From an uncultured Sphingomonas sp. (GTDB lineage: Bacteria > Pseudomonadota > Alphaproteobacteria > Sphingomonadales > Sphingomonadaceae): 64,000 bases of DNA. Positions within the stretch are counted from its first letter, which is position 1, and each line of letters opens with the position of its first letter. The stretch lies in contig NZ_CAJYQD010000020.1 of the NCBI RefSeq assembly GCF_913776855.1, forward strand, positions 1 through 64,000, read 5' to 3'. Shown here piece by piece: positions 34,943 to 42,946 of the stretch. The notes under the pieces are model-generated. The model made no database searches. It was not told where the DNA came from and worked only from the letters and a program-made list of their open reading frames with translations. Both the position numbers and the translations under genes were made by a program.

Positions 34943-35385
34943 TCCGCGTCGTGGTGCAGGACGCGCCGATCGACCTGGCGGCCGAACATGCCCTGGCCGA
35001 AGCGGCGGATGCCGGCGCGGTGGCGACCTTCACCGGGCTGGTGCGCGGCGACGACGGCGTCACCGAACTGGCGCTCGAACATTATCCCGGCGCCACCGAA
35101 CGCGCGCTGGAGCGGTTGTGCGAACAGGCGGTCGAACGCTGGACGCTAGCCAAGGCGGTGATCGTCCACCGCGTCGGGCCGATGGTGCCCGGCGACCGGG
35201 TGGTATTCGTTGCCACGACCGCCCGGCATCGCGGGGCCGCGCTGGAGGCGTGCGCGTTCCTGATCGACCGGTTGAAGACCGGGGCGCCGTTCTGGAAACG
35301 CGAACGGCGCGGCAGCGAGGCGCGCTGGGTCGAGGCGCGGGAGAGCGATGATGTCGCGGCGGCGCGGTGGGGCGCGGCCGGGTAA
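34939..35385 (+). CDS. moaE: Molybdopterin synthase catalytic subunit
   Basis: 148 residues. Characteristic blocks are GAVATFTGLVRGDD, ALEHYPGATERAL and the active-site KTGAPFWKRE with its catalytic lysines. With MoaD it inserts two sulfurs into precursor Z to form molybdopterin. It is coupled to moaD by ATGA and is the last gene of the pgsA-moaD-moaE unit; a 333-bp repeat-bearing gap follows. Confidence 0.95.
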   Translation: MIRVVVQDAPIDLAAEHALAEAADAGAVATFTGLVRGDDGVTELALEHYPGATERALERLCEQAVERWTLAKAVIVHRVGPMVPGDRVVFVATTARHRGAALEACAFLIDRLKTGAPFWKRERRGSEARWVEARESDDVAAARWGAAG

Positions 35386-35487
35386 TGGTGCGTTCGGGGC
35401 GGTCCTTCGATACGCCCCTTCGACTTCGCTCAGCGGCTACTCAGGAGGAGCGGTTGGTAGATTCCGGCCCACATTTCATTCACTCCC

Positions 35488-35629
35488 GTTCGGTTCGAGT
35501 AGCGATCGAGCTTGTCGAGAGCGCGTATCGAGAACGGGGTTCCGCGGGGGTGACATAAGAATGTTCCACCCGTGGACTGCCGTTCTCGACGGACGCTTCC
35601 CGACAAGCTCGAAGCTGCTCGAACCGAAC
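35488..35629. repeat. 48-bp inverted repeat with 46-base spacer
   Basis: Arms 35488-35535 and 35582-35629 are imperfect reverse complements. Each contains GTTCGGTTCGAG, CGAGCTTGTCG and CGAGAAC or their complements. Near 35419 a related fragment (CTTCGACTTCGCTCAGCGG) suggests a larger decayed element. The gap 35386-35718 holds this repeat and the fasciclin gene's terminator, and no gene. It is probably a nonautonomous repeat of a genus-specific family. Confidence 0.8.
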
Positions 35630-35661
35630 GGGGGGGGTGGTGGGGATATGGCATCCCTATA

Positions 35662-35693
35662 GAAAAAAACCGGGCAGGATCGCTCCCGCCCGG
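35662..35693 (-). terminator. Rho-independent terminator of the fasciclin gene
   Basis: On the minus strand GCCGGGC-type stem CCGGGC (35693-35688) pairs with GCCCGG (35675-35670) and is followed by a run of U (plus-strand A-run 35662-35669). It lies 25 bp past the fasciclin stop. Confidence 0.75.
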
Positions 35694-35718
35694 CTTCAAC
35701 CTTCAGCCCGAACCCGGA

Positions 35719-36390
35719 TCAGCCGAGCTTCGGCGCCAGCACGCCGTTCACGACATGGACGATGCCGTTCGACTGTTCGACGTCATATTGCGTGACATAG
35801 CTCTTGCCGCCGCCGACATCGGTCAACACCAGTGCGCCGTTTTCCAGCGTCGCCTTCAGCGGCTGACCCTCGACCGTGGTCAACGTGGCGGTGCCGCCGC
35901 CCGCTTCGACCTGCGACTTCAGTGCCGCCGCGTCGAGCTTGCCGGCCACCACATGATAGGTCAGCACCTTGGTCAGCGACGCCTTCTGTTCCGGCTTCAG
36001 CAGCTGGTCGAGCGTACCGGGGGCGAGGCGACCAAAGGCCTCGTTGGTCGGGGCGAACACGGTGAACGGTCCCGGACCCGACAGGGTGGCGGTCAGGTCG
36101 GCGGCCTGCACGGCCTTCACCAGCGTGGTGAGGTTGCTGGCCTTCGATGCATTGGCGACGATCGTCGCGGTCGGCAGCATCGGTGCGCCGCCGACCATCA
36201 CCGGCGCCTTGCCAGCGGCATTGGCGTCGGCCTGCACGCCGGCGTTCACACCGACAACCGGGGTCTGCACCTTCACGGCGGTCCCGGTCTTGACCCCGGT
36301 CTGCGCGGTCGGGGCAGTGGTCGTCTGGGCATGGGCGGCGGCGGTCAGCGACAGGGTGAGCGCGGCGGCCGAAATGGTTGCGCGAATCAT
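35719..36390 (-). CDS. Exported fasciclin (FAS1) domain protein
   Basis: 223 residues. A Sec signal (cleavage after AAAHA, about residue 20) is followed by an Ala/Thr/Val-rich linker and one FAS1 domain from about residue 85: NLTTLVKAVQAADL, GPFTVFAPTNEAFGRL (H1 motif), LTYHVVAGK and GIVHVVNGVLAP (H2 region). FAS1 domains mediate adhesion or matrix interactions; bacterial single-domain forms are poorly characterised. A clear GGGAGA ribosome-binding site fixes the start. Confidence 0.88.
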   Translation of the reverse strand: MIRATISAAALTLSLTAAAHAQTTTAPTAQTGVKTGTAVKVQTPVVGVNAGVQADANAAGKAPVMVGGAPMLPTATIVANASKASNLTTLVKAVQAADLTATLSGPGPFTVFAPTNEAFGRLAPGTLDQLLKPEQKASLTKVLTYHVVAGKLDAAALKSQVEAGGGTATLTTVEGQPLKATLENGALVLTDVGGGKSYVTQYDVEQSNGIVHVVNGVLAPKLG

Positions 36391-36496
36391 CGGTATTCTC
36401 CCGGTGGTTGCGGTCAAAACATGTCCGATGCCAGGGCGGCATCGACCGGGGAAATACGGTTTTTGGGGGCAAAGGGTTCCCGCGCGGCCCGAACGC

Positions 36497-37396
36497 TCAG
36501 CTCCGATGCGCGGCAAGCACCTCTGCCAGCAGCCGAAAATCGCGTTCGCGCGGGGACGCTTTCCGCCACACCAGCGCGATACGACGCGACGCGTTCTGCG
36601 CCTCGATCGGCCGCGCGCTGACCCCGGTATTGTCGAGGATGCCGGCATCGATCGCCATCTGCGGCAGCATGGTGGTGCCCAGGCCGTTGTCGACCATCTG
36701 GACGATAGTGTGGAGCGACGTGCCCATCATCATCGCCTGCCCCCGCGCCTCGGGCTGTTCGCACGCGCGCAGGGCATGATCCTTCAGGCAGTGGCCATCC
36801 TCCAGCAGGAGCAGGCGTTCGGCATCGATGTCGTCGGCGACCAGCGGTGTCGTGTCGGCAGCGTCGTTGCCCGGCACCGCCAGGAACAACCGGTCGTCGA
36901 ACAACGGCGCCGTCTCCACCTCGCCGCACGCATAGGGCAGCGCCAGCAACACGCAGTCGGTGCGGCCATGGTGCAGCCCCTCACACGCCGCCGCGCTCGG
37001 CTCCTCACGCAGGTACAGCTTCAGGTCGGGATAGTCGCGGCGCAGGCGCGGCAACAGTTGCGGCAGCAGGAACGGGGCGATGGTCGGGATGACGCTCATC
37101 CGCATCTCACCCGACAGCGGCCGCCCGGCGGCGCGGGCCATGTCGGTCAGCTCCTCCGCCTCGCGCAGTACCGTCCGTGCCTTGGCCACGATGCTGTCGC
37201 CCAGCGGCGTGAAGCGCACCACGCGCCGGGTGCGCTCGACCAGCACCACACCGATCAGCGTTTCCAGTTCGCGTATCCCCGCCGACAGCGTGGATTGCGT
37301 AACGAACGATGCCTCCGCCGCGCGGCCGAAATGGCCGGCATCGCGCAGCGCGACCAGATATTGGAGCTGTTTGAGCGTGGGCAGATACACCGACAT
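36497..37396 (-). CDS. oxyR: LysR-family hydrogen peroxide sensor OxyR
   Basis: 299 residues. The LysR helix-turn-helix covers the first 60 residues (GHFGRAAEASFVTQSTLS). The redox pair is Cys203 and Cys212 in EDGHCLKDHALRACEQ, the same nine-residue spacing as E. coli Cys199/Cys208. On oxidation it activates peroxide defence genes. It is divergent from ahpC with a 125-bp shared control region, which supports direct regulation. Confidence 0.95.
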   Translation of the reverse strand: MSVYLPTLKQLQYLVALRDAGHFGRAAEASFVTQSTLSAGIRELETLIGVVLVERTRRVVRFTPLGDSIVAKARTVLREAEELTDMARAAGRPLSGEMRMSVIPTIAPFLLPQLLPRLRRDYPDLKLYLREEPSAAACEGLHHGRTDCVLLALPYACGEVETAPLFDDRLFLAVPGNDAADTTPLVADDIDAERLLLLEDGHCLKDHALRACEQPEARGQAMMMGTSLHTIVQMVDNGLGTTMLPQMAIDAGILDNTGVSARPIEAQNASRRIALVWRKASPRERDFRLLAEVLAAHRS

Positions 37397-37418
37397 GGCA
37401 CTTACTTATTCACTCGAT

Positions 37419-37472
37419 CGATCAATCCCAAGGGCAATTTCGATTGGATCGGTCCGGCGCGTACCCTATATC
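37419..37472 (+). promoter_or_regulatory. ahpC promoter with candidate OxyR site
   Basis: TTGGAT (37444-37449) and TATATC (37467-37472) are spaced by 17 bases, 50 bp ahead of the ahpC start. Just upstream and overlapping the -35, CGATCAATC (37419-37427) and GATTGGATCG (37442-37451) form an imperfect dyad, the position expected for an activator such as OxyR. The dyad does not match the enterobacterial ATAG consensus well. Confidence 0.45.
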
Positions 37473-37521
37473 GCGGTGCAGCAATTCACGGTGCGCACCG
37501 CACCATAAGAAAGGGCATTCC

Positions 37522-38064
37522 ATGCTGACCGTTGGCGACAAGCTCCCCGAATTCACCGTTCCCGTGCAGCAGGGTACCAGCGCGCTGCCGGCCGGCGAGA
37601 CGCTGAGCCACGACGCATTCCCCGGCAAGTGGAAGGTGCTGTTCTACTGGCCGAAGGACTTCACCTTCGTCTGCCCGACCGAGATCGTCGGTTACAGCGA
37701 GCTGAAGGACGACTTCGCCGATCGCGACGCCGTGCTGATCGGCGCATCGACCGACACCGCGCACGTCCATCTGGCATGGCGCAAGTCGGACGCGGACCTG
37801 GCCGCCGCCGATTTCCCGTGGATCGCCGACAATGGCGCGGTGCTGGCGAGCAAGCTCGGCATCCTCGACAAGAACGAGCATGTCGCGTTCCGCGCGACCT
37901 TCATCATCGATCCGGACAATGTGATCCAGGCGGTGCAGGTCAACGGCCTGAACGTCGGCCGCAACCCGGCGGAAACGCTGCGCGTCCTCGACGCGCTGCA
38001 GACCGACGAACTGTGCCCGTGCAACTGGAACAAGGGCGACGACGTCCTCCAGGTCGCAGCCTGA
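37522..38064 (+). CDS. ahpC: Peroxiredoxin AhpC, three-cysteine (mycobacterial) type
   Basis: 180 residues. Peroxidatic Cys51 is in DFTFVCPTE, and the C-terminus has Cys165 and Cys167 in ELCPCNWNKG, matching the Cys174/Cys176 arrangement of mycobacterial AhpC rather than the single resolving cysteine of enteric AhpC. It reduces peroxides and organic hydroperoxides. Pairing with ahpD downstream supports reduction by AhpD instead of AhpF. Controlled by divergent OxyR. Confidence 0.94.
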   Translation: MLTVGDKLPEFTVPVQQGTSALPAGETLSHDAFPGKWKVLFYWPKDFTFVCPTEIVGYSELKDDFADRDAVLIGASTDTAHVHLAWRKSDADLAAADFPWIADNGAVLASKLGILDKNEHVAFRATFIIDPDNVIQAVQVNGLNVGRNPAETLRVLDALQTDELCPCNWNKGDDVLQVAA

Positions 38065-38071
38065 TCCCATC

Positions 38072-38100
38072 GGGAGCGGGCTTTTCGTCCGCTCCCCCTT
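38072..38100 (+). terminator. Hairpin between ahpC and ahpD
   Basis: GGGAGCGG (38072-38079) and CCGCTCCC (38089-38096) form an 8-bp stem followed by CCCTTCTCT. The weak U-tract suggests partial termination, which would make ahpC more abundant than ahpD. Confidence 0.5.
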
Positions 38101-38175
38101 CTCTCGGCACCCCAGCGCGGACCAGGGCCTGTCGCCCGGTCGGCTGGGGTGTCGTGTATCTGACGGAGATACCCC

Positions 38176-38697
38176 ATGTCGCTTAAGGAATTTGCGGGCC
38201 AGCTGCCCGATTTCGCCAAGGATATCCGCCTGAACGTCGGCTCGCTGCTGAACGAAACGGTGCTGGACCCGCAGAAGAAGTTCGGGACGATGCTGGCCTG
38301 CGCGCACGCCACCGGGCACAAGCCGCTGGTGGAGGCCGCCGAGGCCGAAGTCGCCGACAAGCTGTCGCCCGAGGCCGCCAATGCAGCGCGCGCGGCGGCG
38401 GCGGTGATGGCGATGAACAACGTCTATTACCGCTTCGTCCACCTCGCCAAGAACAAGGAATATGGCAATCTGCCCGCCAAGCTGCGGATGAACGTCATCG
38501 CCGCGCCGGGGATCGAGAAGGTCGATTTCGAACTGTTCAGCCTGGCGGTGTCGGCGATGAATGGTTGCGGCATGTGCATCGATGCGCACGAGGACGTGCT
38601 GAAGAAGCACGGCGTGAAGGCGGAAGTCATCCAGGGCGCAGTACGCATCGGCGCGGTGCTGGCGGCGGTGGCGACGGTCCACGCAGCGGTCGCGTAA
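38176..38697 (+). CDS. ahpD: Alkyl hydroperoxide reductase AhpD
   Basis: 173 residues of the carboxymuconolactone decarboxylase-like fold. The active site is Cys131-x-x-Cys134 with His138 (MNGCGMCIDAHED), as in mycobacterial AhpD, which passes electrons from lipoylated proteins to AhpC. It is 111 bp after ahpC with a partial-terminator hairpin between. Length and motif are complete. Confidence 0.94.
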   Translation: MSLKEFAGQLPDFAKDIRLNVGSLLNETVLDPQKKFGTMLACAHATGHKPLVEAAEAEVADKLSPEAANAARAAAAVMAMNNVYYRFVHLAKNKEYGNLPAKLRMNVIAAPGIEKVDFELFSLAVSAMNGCGMCIDAHEDVLKKHGVKAEVIQGAVRIGAVLAAVATVHAAVA

Positions 38698-38711
38698 CGC
38701 CACCCTCGATC

Positions 38712-38745
38712 GGACGTCACCCCGGCGCAGGCGGGGGTGACGTCC
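38712..38745. terminator. Hairpin between convergent ahpD and TSUP gene
   Basis: GGACGTCACCCC (38712-38723) and GGGGTGACGTCC (38734-38745) give a perfect 12-bp stem with a 10-base loop between two genes that end facing each other. It lacks a U-run and resembles the REP-like palindromes elsewhere in the window. Confidence 0.5.
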
Positions 38746-38754
38746 CTTCCGGGG

Positions 38755-39516
38755 TCAGGAAAGCGCCCGGTACACGCTGTACAGGCTGGTGATCGTCAGC
38801 ACGGTACCGACCAGGATCAGCAGCGTGCGCGCCGGAATATGCTTGGCGAACATCGCCCCGAACGGCGCGGCGGCGATCCCGCCGATCAACAGCCCGGCGA
38901 CGGCGGTGGTGAACGCCTCCAGACCCAGATGGATCAGGAACGTCGCCGAAATGCTGATCGTCAGGAAGAACTCGACCGTGTTGACCGTCCCGATCGTCGT
39001 GCGCGGCGTGGCGCCCTGCACCAGCAGGTTGGAGGTAACAACCGGTCCCCAGCCGCCACCGCCCGCCGCGTCGAGGAACCCGCCGACCAGCCCCAGCGGG
39101 GCGATGATCTTCGGCTCCTTCGGCTCGGGCGGCTTCCGCAGGCCGCGCCACAACAGGTACAGGCCGATGCCGGCCAGATAGGTCATCACGAACGGCCGCG
39201 TCACCGACGCGTCGAGCGACGACAGCAGATACGCGCCGGTCACCCCGCCGACGATGCCGGGCAGCACCAGCCGCCAGAACAGCTTCCAGTTCACATTCTT
39301 GTGCAATGCGTGGCTGATCCCCGACACCCCGGTCGTGAAGCATTCGACGACATGCACGCTCGCCGATGCCGTGGCGGGCGGCACGCCCAGCACGCTCACC
39401 AGCAGGGTCGACGAAATCACCCCGAATGCCATGCCCAACGCACCATCGACGATCTGGGCGGCAAATCCGGCGGCAACGAACTCGGCCAGACGCGCCCAGT
39501 CGATATTCTCGAACAT
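38755..39516 (-). CDS. TSUP family membrane permease (sulfite/organosulfonate exporter type)
   Basis: 253 residues, about eight membrane segments in two halves, each with the family's Gly/Ala-rich repeat (DGALGMAFGVISSTLL; GGFLDAAGGGGWGPVV). TSUP (TauE/SafE, DUF81) proteins move sulfite, sulfolactate or related anions. It is divergent from cysE (serine acetyltransferase), 149 bp away, which hints at a link with sulfur assimilation. Substrate unproven. Confidence 0.85.
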   Translation of the reverse strand: MFENIDWARLAEFVAAGFAAQIVDGALGMAFGVISSTLLVSVLGVPPATASASVHVVECFTTGVSGISHALHKNVNWKLFWRLVLPGIVGGVTGAYLLSSLDASVTRPFVMTYLAGIGLYLLWRGLRKPPEPKEPKIIAPLGLVGGFLDAAGGGGWGPVVTSNLLVQGATPRTTIGTVNTVEFFLTISISATFLIHLGLEAFTTAVAGLLIGGIAAAPFGAMFAKHIPARTLLILVGTVLTITSLYSVYRALS

Positions 39517-39665
39517 CCCATTCCCTTCGATATGGCGCAGCGGCGGTCAGTGATGACGGCAAACGACAATGCCTACAAGATACATAGGGTTTGTTGCGCC
39601 TACAGTACGACTTGGCGACCGGGGATGGGCCGCCTACATCTGGTACATTACCAAGGGGACTGCAC

Positions 39666-40349
39666 ATGGTTGCGCGGCTGTTGCGCTATCTGGATTCGAT
39701 CAAGGCGCGTGATCCTGCGCCGCGGTCGCGCGCCGAGATCCTGACCTATCCCGGCGTCTGGGCGGTCGCGTTCCACAAGCTGTCGCATCGGCTGTTCCGC
39801 GCGCGCTGGTATTTCGCGGCGCGCACGATCAACCATTTCTCGCGCTTCCTGACCGCGATCGACATCCATCCGGGTGCGACGATCGGGCGGCATTTCTTCA
39901 TCGACCATGGCTTTGTGGTGATCGGCGAGACGGCGGAGATCGGCGATGGCGTCACCATCTATCAGAATGTGACGCTGGGCGGGACCAGCCCCGACAACGG
40001 TATCGCCGGCAAGCGCCACCCGACGATCAGCGATGGCGCGATCATCGGTTCGGGCGCGCAGGTGCTGGGTCCGATCACGATCGGCGTGCGCGCACGGGTC
40101 GGTGCCAATGCGGTGGTGACGAAGGATGTGCCGGAGGGAACGACCGTCGTCGGCATTCCTGCCCGTCCGACGGTGGTCGAGGGTGGGCAGGCGCCCGACC
40201 CGCGCTTCGTCCCCTATGGCACCCCGTGCCGCGACAATTTCGATCCGCAGACCCAGCGGATCGAACTGCTGCGCTGCGAGGTGGAAACGCTCAAGCGACA
40301 GCTGGACGCGCTGCTGGCCGAGCAACAGGACCATCGCGACCGCGCCTGA
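39666..40349 (+). CDS. cysE: Serine O-acetyltransferase (EpsC/CysE short form)
   Basis: 227 residues. The N-terminal helical part is short; the left-handed beta-helix carries IHPGATIGRHFFIDHG, GETAEIGDGVTIYQNVTLGG and GNAV-type VGANAVVTKDVP, with the active-site Asp/His pair. It makes O-acetylserine for cysteine synthesis. The RBS AAGGGGA precedes the ATG. An added C-terminal tail (about 185-227) ends in a charged helix. The stop overlaps the DUF2794 start. Confidence 0.92.
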   Translation: MVARLLRYLDSIKARDPAPRSRAEILTYPGVWAVAFHKLSHRLFRARWYFAARTINHFSRFLTAIDIHPGATIGRHFFIDHGFVVIGETAEIGDGVTIYQNVTLGGTSPDNGIAGKRHPTISDGAIIGSGAQVLGPITIGVRARVGANAVVTKDVPEGTTVVGIPARPTVVEGGQAPDPRFVPYGTPCRDNFDPQTQRIELLRCEVETLKRQLDALLAEQQDHRDRA

Positions 40350-40690
40350 TGGGCATCGTCACCCCCTTCCCCCAACCGCGCCAGCCGGGGCAGGTCGGCT
40401 TCGAACGCGTCGAACTGACCCGCATCCTCGACCTGTACGGCCGAATGGTCGCCGCCGGGCACTGGCGCGACTATGCGATCGACCTGGGCCGCGACGCCGC
40501 GGTGTTCAGCGCCTTTCGCCGTGCGGCCGAACGGCCCGAGTTCCGAATAGAGAAGCGCCCGTCCCTGCGCAACAAGCAGGGCATGTGGGCGCTGGTCGGT
40601 GAAGCCGGCGCGATCGTGAAGCGCGGGCATGACCTCGGTCCGGTACTGGCCCCGGTCGAACGCCGGCTGATGAAGCTGGTCGAGGAATAG
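40349..40690 (+). CDS. DUF2794 family protein
   Basis: 113 residues, soluble. FERVELTRILDLYGRMVAAG, AIDLGRDAAVFSAFRRAAERP and EFRIEKRPSLRNKQGMWALVG are the conserved blocks of DUF2794, an alphaproteobacterial family of unknown function. The start shares a base with the cysE stop (TGATG), so it is co-translated with CysE. Broken quotations here are of consecutive segments. No domain of known activity seen. Confidence 0.85.
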   Translation: MGIVTPFPQPRQPGQVGFERVELTRILDLYGRMVAAGHWRDYAIDLGRDAAVFSAFRRAAERPEFRIEKRPSLRNKQGMWALVGEAGAIVKRGHDLGPVLAPVERRLMKLVEE

Positions 40691-40699
40691 CGGCCCTGT

Positions 40700-40729
40700 A
40701 AAAAAGCGGCCCCGGTCGCCCGGAGCCGC
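40700..40729 (-). terminator. Rho-independent terminator of the DUF2157 gene
   Basis: On the minus strand GCGGCTCCGG (40729-40720) pairs with CCGGGGCCGC (40715-40706) with one mismatch, followed by UUUUUU (plus-strand A-run 40700-40705). It lies 27 bp past the DUF2157 stop. Confidence 0.8.
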
Positions 40730-40755
40730 AAGGTACGCTTTCCAAGGAAATGGTG

Positions 40756-41781
40756 TCAGGCCATCGCCACCGGCGGCAGGCGTTCGCCCAAGCCGCCGAG
40801 CAGCCCAACCACCGTGCGCCGCATCGGTTGCCAGAAAACCGACAGGGTGAGCAGCGCCGATCCGATAACGAACGCGGTGAACGCCGCCGACAGCTCGACC
40901 GCCCCCGCCTTTTCGAACAGGGCGTAGAGCGCATAGAGGACATAGGCGAGGCTGGAGACGAGCAGCGCGCGGCGATCGACCGCCAGCGCCACGACGCCGA
41001 AGCCTACATATAGCGCGATCACCACCGCCGCCATCGGCGGGGTCACGGTCGGGCCGAACACGCCCAGCAGCTGGAACAGCGAATGCGCGATCAGCGGTGC
41101 GGCGACGAGGTGCAGCCAGAAGGCGACATCGCTGCGGCGCGTGCGGCGATCGCGGTCGGACAGGTCCCACCGCATTGCAGCGGCGAACACCGCGATCCCG
41201 CCGAGCAGCGTTACGGGATAGAAATTGTCCTTGAGCGTCGGAAAGGCCGCGACCAGCAACGCCGCCACCGTGGCGACCAGTGCCGCTGCCCCCGCCGCGA
41301 CCGTGATCGGCACCATGAACCGCCGCCAATGCGCCCACGCCGCCCCGGCCGACACGATGCCGATCCCGGCAAAGATCATCGCCGTCGTGCGATCGGGCAC
41401 GTTTTGCGGATCGAGTTCGACGACGATCCCGAACAGCGTCGCCGCGACCCCGCCGACAAAGGCGAGCAGCAACAGGATGCTGGGCAGCGCCATCCGCCGC
41501 CGCGCGGTGAAATATTCCGCCAGGAACCAAGCCGCCCCGGCAACGCCCAGTCCACCCAGCGGGGTCAGGATCGCGCCGCCGATCCAAGCCAGCGACACCA
41601 GCAGCAGCGCGAGCGCGACCGAGACGAAGATGTCGTTGAACCCGGTCAGCAGCCGGAAATGTTCCTCATCCACCACCGGGGTCGCGCGTTGCCGCGCGAT
41701 ATGCGCGCGCAGCGCGTCGGCGGCGTCGGGCGACAACACGCCTGCCTCCACCGCGCCATTCACATCGCTTTCACTATACAT
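40756..41781 (-). CDS. DUF2157 multi-pass membrane protein
   Basis: 341 residues. The soluble N-terminus (about 1-45, VEAGVLSPDAADALRAHI) is the DUF2157-type head; the rest has about ten hydrophobic segments. Function unknown in the family. The ATG at 41781 has a strong GGGAGG ribosome-binding site. It is preceded by a promoter overlapped by a long palindrome (41795-41840) and ends at a strong terminator, so it is an independently controlled single gene. No regulator gene with an obvious match is adjacent apart from the Crp/Fnr gene upstream. Confidence 0.8.
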   Translation of the reverse strand: MYSESDVNGAVEAGVLSPDAADALRAHIARQRATPVVDEEHFRLLTGFNDIFVSVALALLLVSLAWIGGAILTPLGGLGVAGAAWFLAEYFTARRRMALPSILLLLAFVGGVAATLFGIVVELDPQNVPDRTTAMIFAGIGIVSAGAAWAHWRRFMVPITVAAGAAALVATVAALLVAAFPTLKDNFYPVTLLGGIAVFAAAMRWDLSDRDRRTRRSDVAFWLHLVAAPLIAHSLFQLLGVFGPTVTPPMAAVVIALYVGFGVVALAVDRRALLVSSLAYVLYALYALFEKAGAVELSAAFTAFVIGSALLTLSVFWQPMRRTVVGLLGGLGERLPPVAMA

Positions 41782-41794
41782 GCCTCTACCTCCC

Positions 41795-41840
41795 TGTATT
41801 GGTCGAGTATGACACGCGTGTATTGCCATTGCAATACACG
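41795..41840 (-). promoter_or_regulatory. Promoter and palindromic operator of the DUF2157 gene
   Basis: CGTGTATTGC-CATT-GCAATACACG (41817-41840) is a perfect 10-bp dyad. Its core TGTATTG recurs as a half-site at 41795-41801. On the minus strand TTGCAA (41834-41829), at the dyad centre, and CATACT (41811-41806) make a promoter with 17-base spacing, so a protein on the dyad would cover the -35 box. This is the layout of a repressor-controlled promoter, perhaps of GntR/YtrA or PadR type. Confidence 0.7.
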
Positions 41841-41866
41841 TCGGCGATGGCACCAGCCGCTCCGTG

Positions 41867-42607
41867 TCAGGCGATCGCGAACGCCCCGTCGAGGTGGAGA
41901 TAGGCCGGCGGGAACGACGCGACCGCGCACAGCCGGTCGAGGTCGAGGATGGTCAGCGTCCGTCCGATCCAGGCGATCAACCCGTCGCGCCGCAATTCCT
42001 GCACCATGCGGTTGACATGCACCGGTGTCAGCCCGGTCGCCTCCGCCAGATCGGCCTGGGTCAGCGGAAATTCGCACGCCAGCCCTGCGCAACGCCCGCC
42101 CGCCCGCGACCGGAAATAGATTTCGCAGAACAGGAGCGCGATCCGTTCACGCGCGGTGCGCAGGCCCAGGCTGGCGATCCATTCGCGTTGCCTGCCCATC
42201 GCGACATGCGTGTCCCACCACAGCGCACGGCCGATCGCCGGCCGGTCGCGACCCAGCGCGTCCAGCGCCTCGGGCACGACCTCCGCCAGCGCCATCGTCG
42301 TGATCGCCCCGACCGCATGGTCGGTCCGCGCCACCGTCCGGGGACAGGGATCGAACAGGTCGCCCGGCAGCAACAACGACACGATCTGCCGCCGCCCGTC
42401 AGGCAACTGGCGATAGCGACAGCCCCATCCGTCCAGCACGACATGCACGAATCGCGGCACCTCTCCCTCCGCGATCACGTCGCGGCGCGGTGCGACGACA
42501 CGCTGCCGCCGATCGAGCAGCGCATCGATCGCCATCCGGTCGGCATCGGTCAGTTCGGAAAATAGGTGCAGTCGCGAACGATACCGCAGGTCATGGCCCC
42601 CTGTCAT
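41867..42607 (-). CDS. Crp/Fnr family transcriptional regulator
   Basis: 246 residues. An N-terminal cyclic-nucleotide-binding-like barrel (about 15-130, LPDGRRQIVSLLLPGDLF) is followed by a winged helix with LAEATGLTPVHVNR as recognition region. The Fnr cysteine cluster is absent; scattered cysteines (GRCAGLACEF) do not match it, so oxygen sensing by Fe-S is unlikely. Sphingomonads have many such regulators. It lies upstream of the DUF2157 gene on the same strand, 85 bp away. Effector and targets unknown. Confidence 0.87.
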   Translation of the reverse strand: MTGGHDLRYRSRLHLFSELTDADRMAIDALLDRRQRVVAPRRDVIAEGEVPRFVHVVLDGWGCRYRQLPDGRRQIVSLLLPGDLFDPCPRTVARTDHAVGAITTMALAEVVPEALDALGRDRPAIGRALWWDTHVAMGRQREWIASLGLRTARERIALLFCEIYFRSRAGGRCAGLACEFPLTQADLAEATGLTPVHVNRMVQELRRDGLIAWIGRTLTILDLDRLCAVASFPPAYLHLDGAFAIA

Positions 42608-42716
42608 AGGGGCGTTCAGCTAGCCGCTATCGCGGCGGCGCACGATATACTGGTTTAATCGCGCGGAAATGCCGCGATATTTGCGGCGCGGACACAACGA
42701 TTATACGATCGACAAC

Positions 42717-42742
42717 AAAAAACCCCGCATCGCTGCGGGGTT
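42717..42742 (-). terminator. Rho-independent terminator after tRNA-Ala
   Basis: CCCCGCA (42723-42729) and TGCGGGG (42734-42740) form a perfect 7-bp stem; on the minus strand it is followed by UUUUUU (plus-strand A-run 42717-42722). It lies 10 bp beyond the tRNA 3' end. Confidence 0.88.
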
Positions 42743-42752
42743 CTTTGGAAAA

Positions 42753-42828
42753 TGGTGGAGCCGAGGGGGATCGAACCCCTGACCTCTGCAATGCCATTGC
42801 AGCGCTCTCCCAGCTGAGCTACGGCCCC
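42753..42828 (-). tRNA. tRNA-Ala (anticodon GGC)
   Basis: 76 nt including an encoded CCA. On the minus strand it begins GGGGCCGTAGCTCAGCTGGG and folds as a full cloverleaf: the acceptor stem pairs with CGGCTCC, the anticodon arm CTGCA-ATGGCAT-TGCAG shows GGC, and the T arm contains GGTTCGATCC. It has its own terminator directly downstream. Confidence 0.97.
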
Positions 42829-42946
42829 GTCATTTTTCGAAGCCGCCGCTGGTCGGCGGCCTCGCTTCCCCGGTGGGGAGGAGCGCCCTCTATGCGGAGG
42901 GCGCCGGTTTGGCAAGCGGCTTTTTATGGCCACCATGCCAAAAAGA

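Noticed and set aside
38712..38745. Classical terminator at the ahpD/TSUP junction
   Set aside because: Strong stem but no U-run on either strand; kept as a hairpin with low confidence only.
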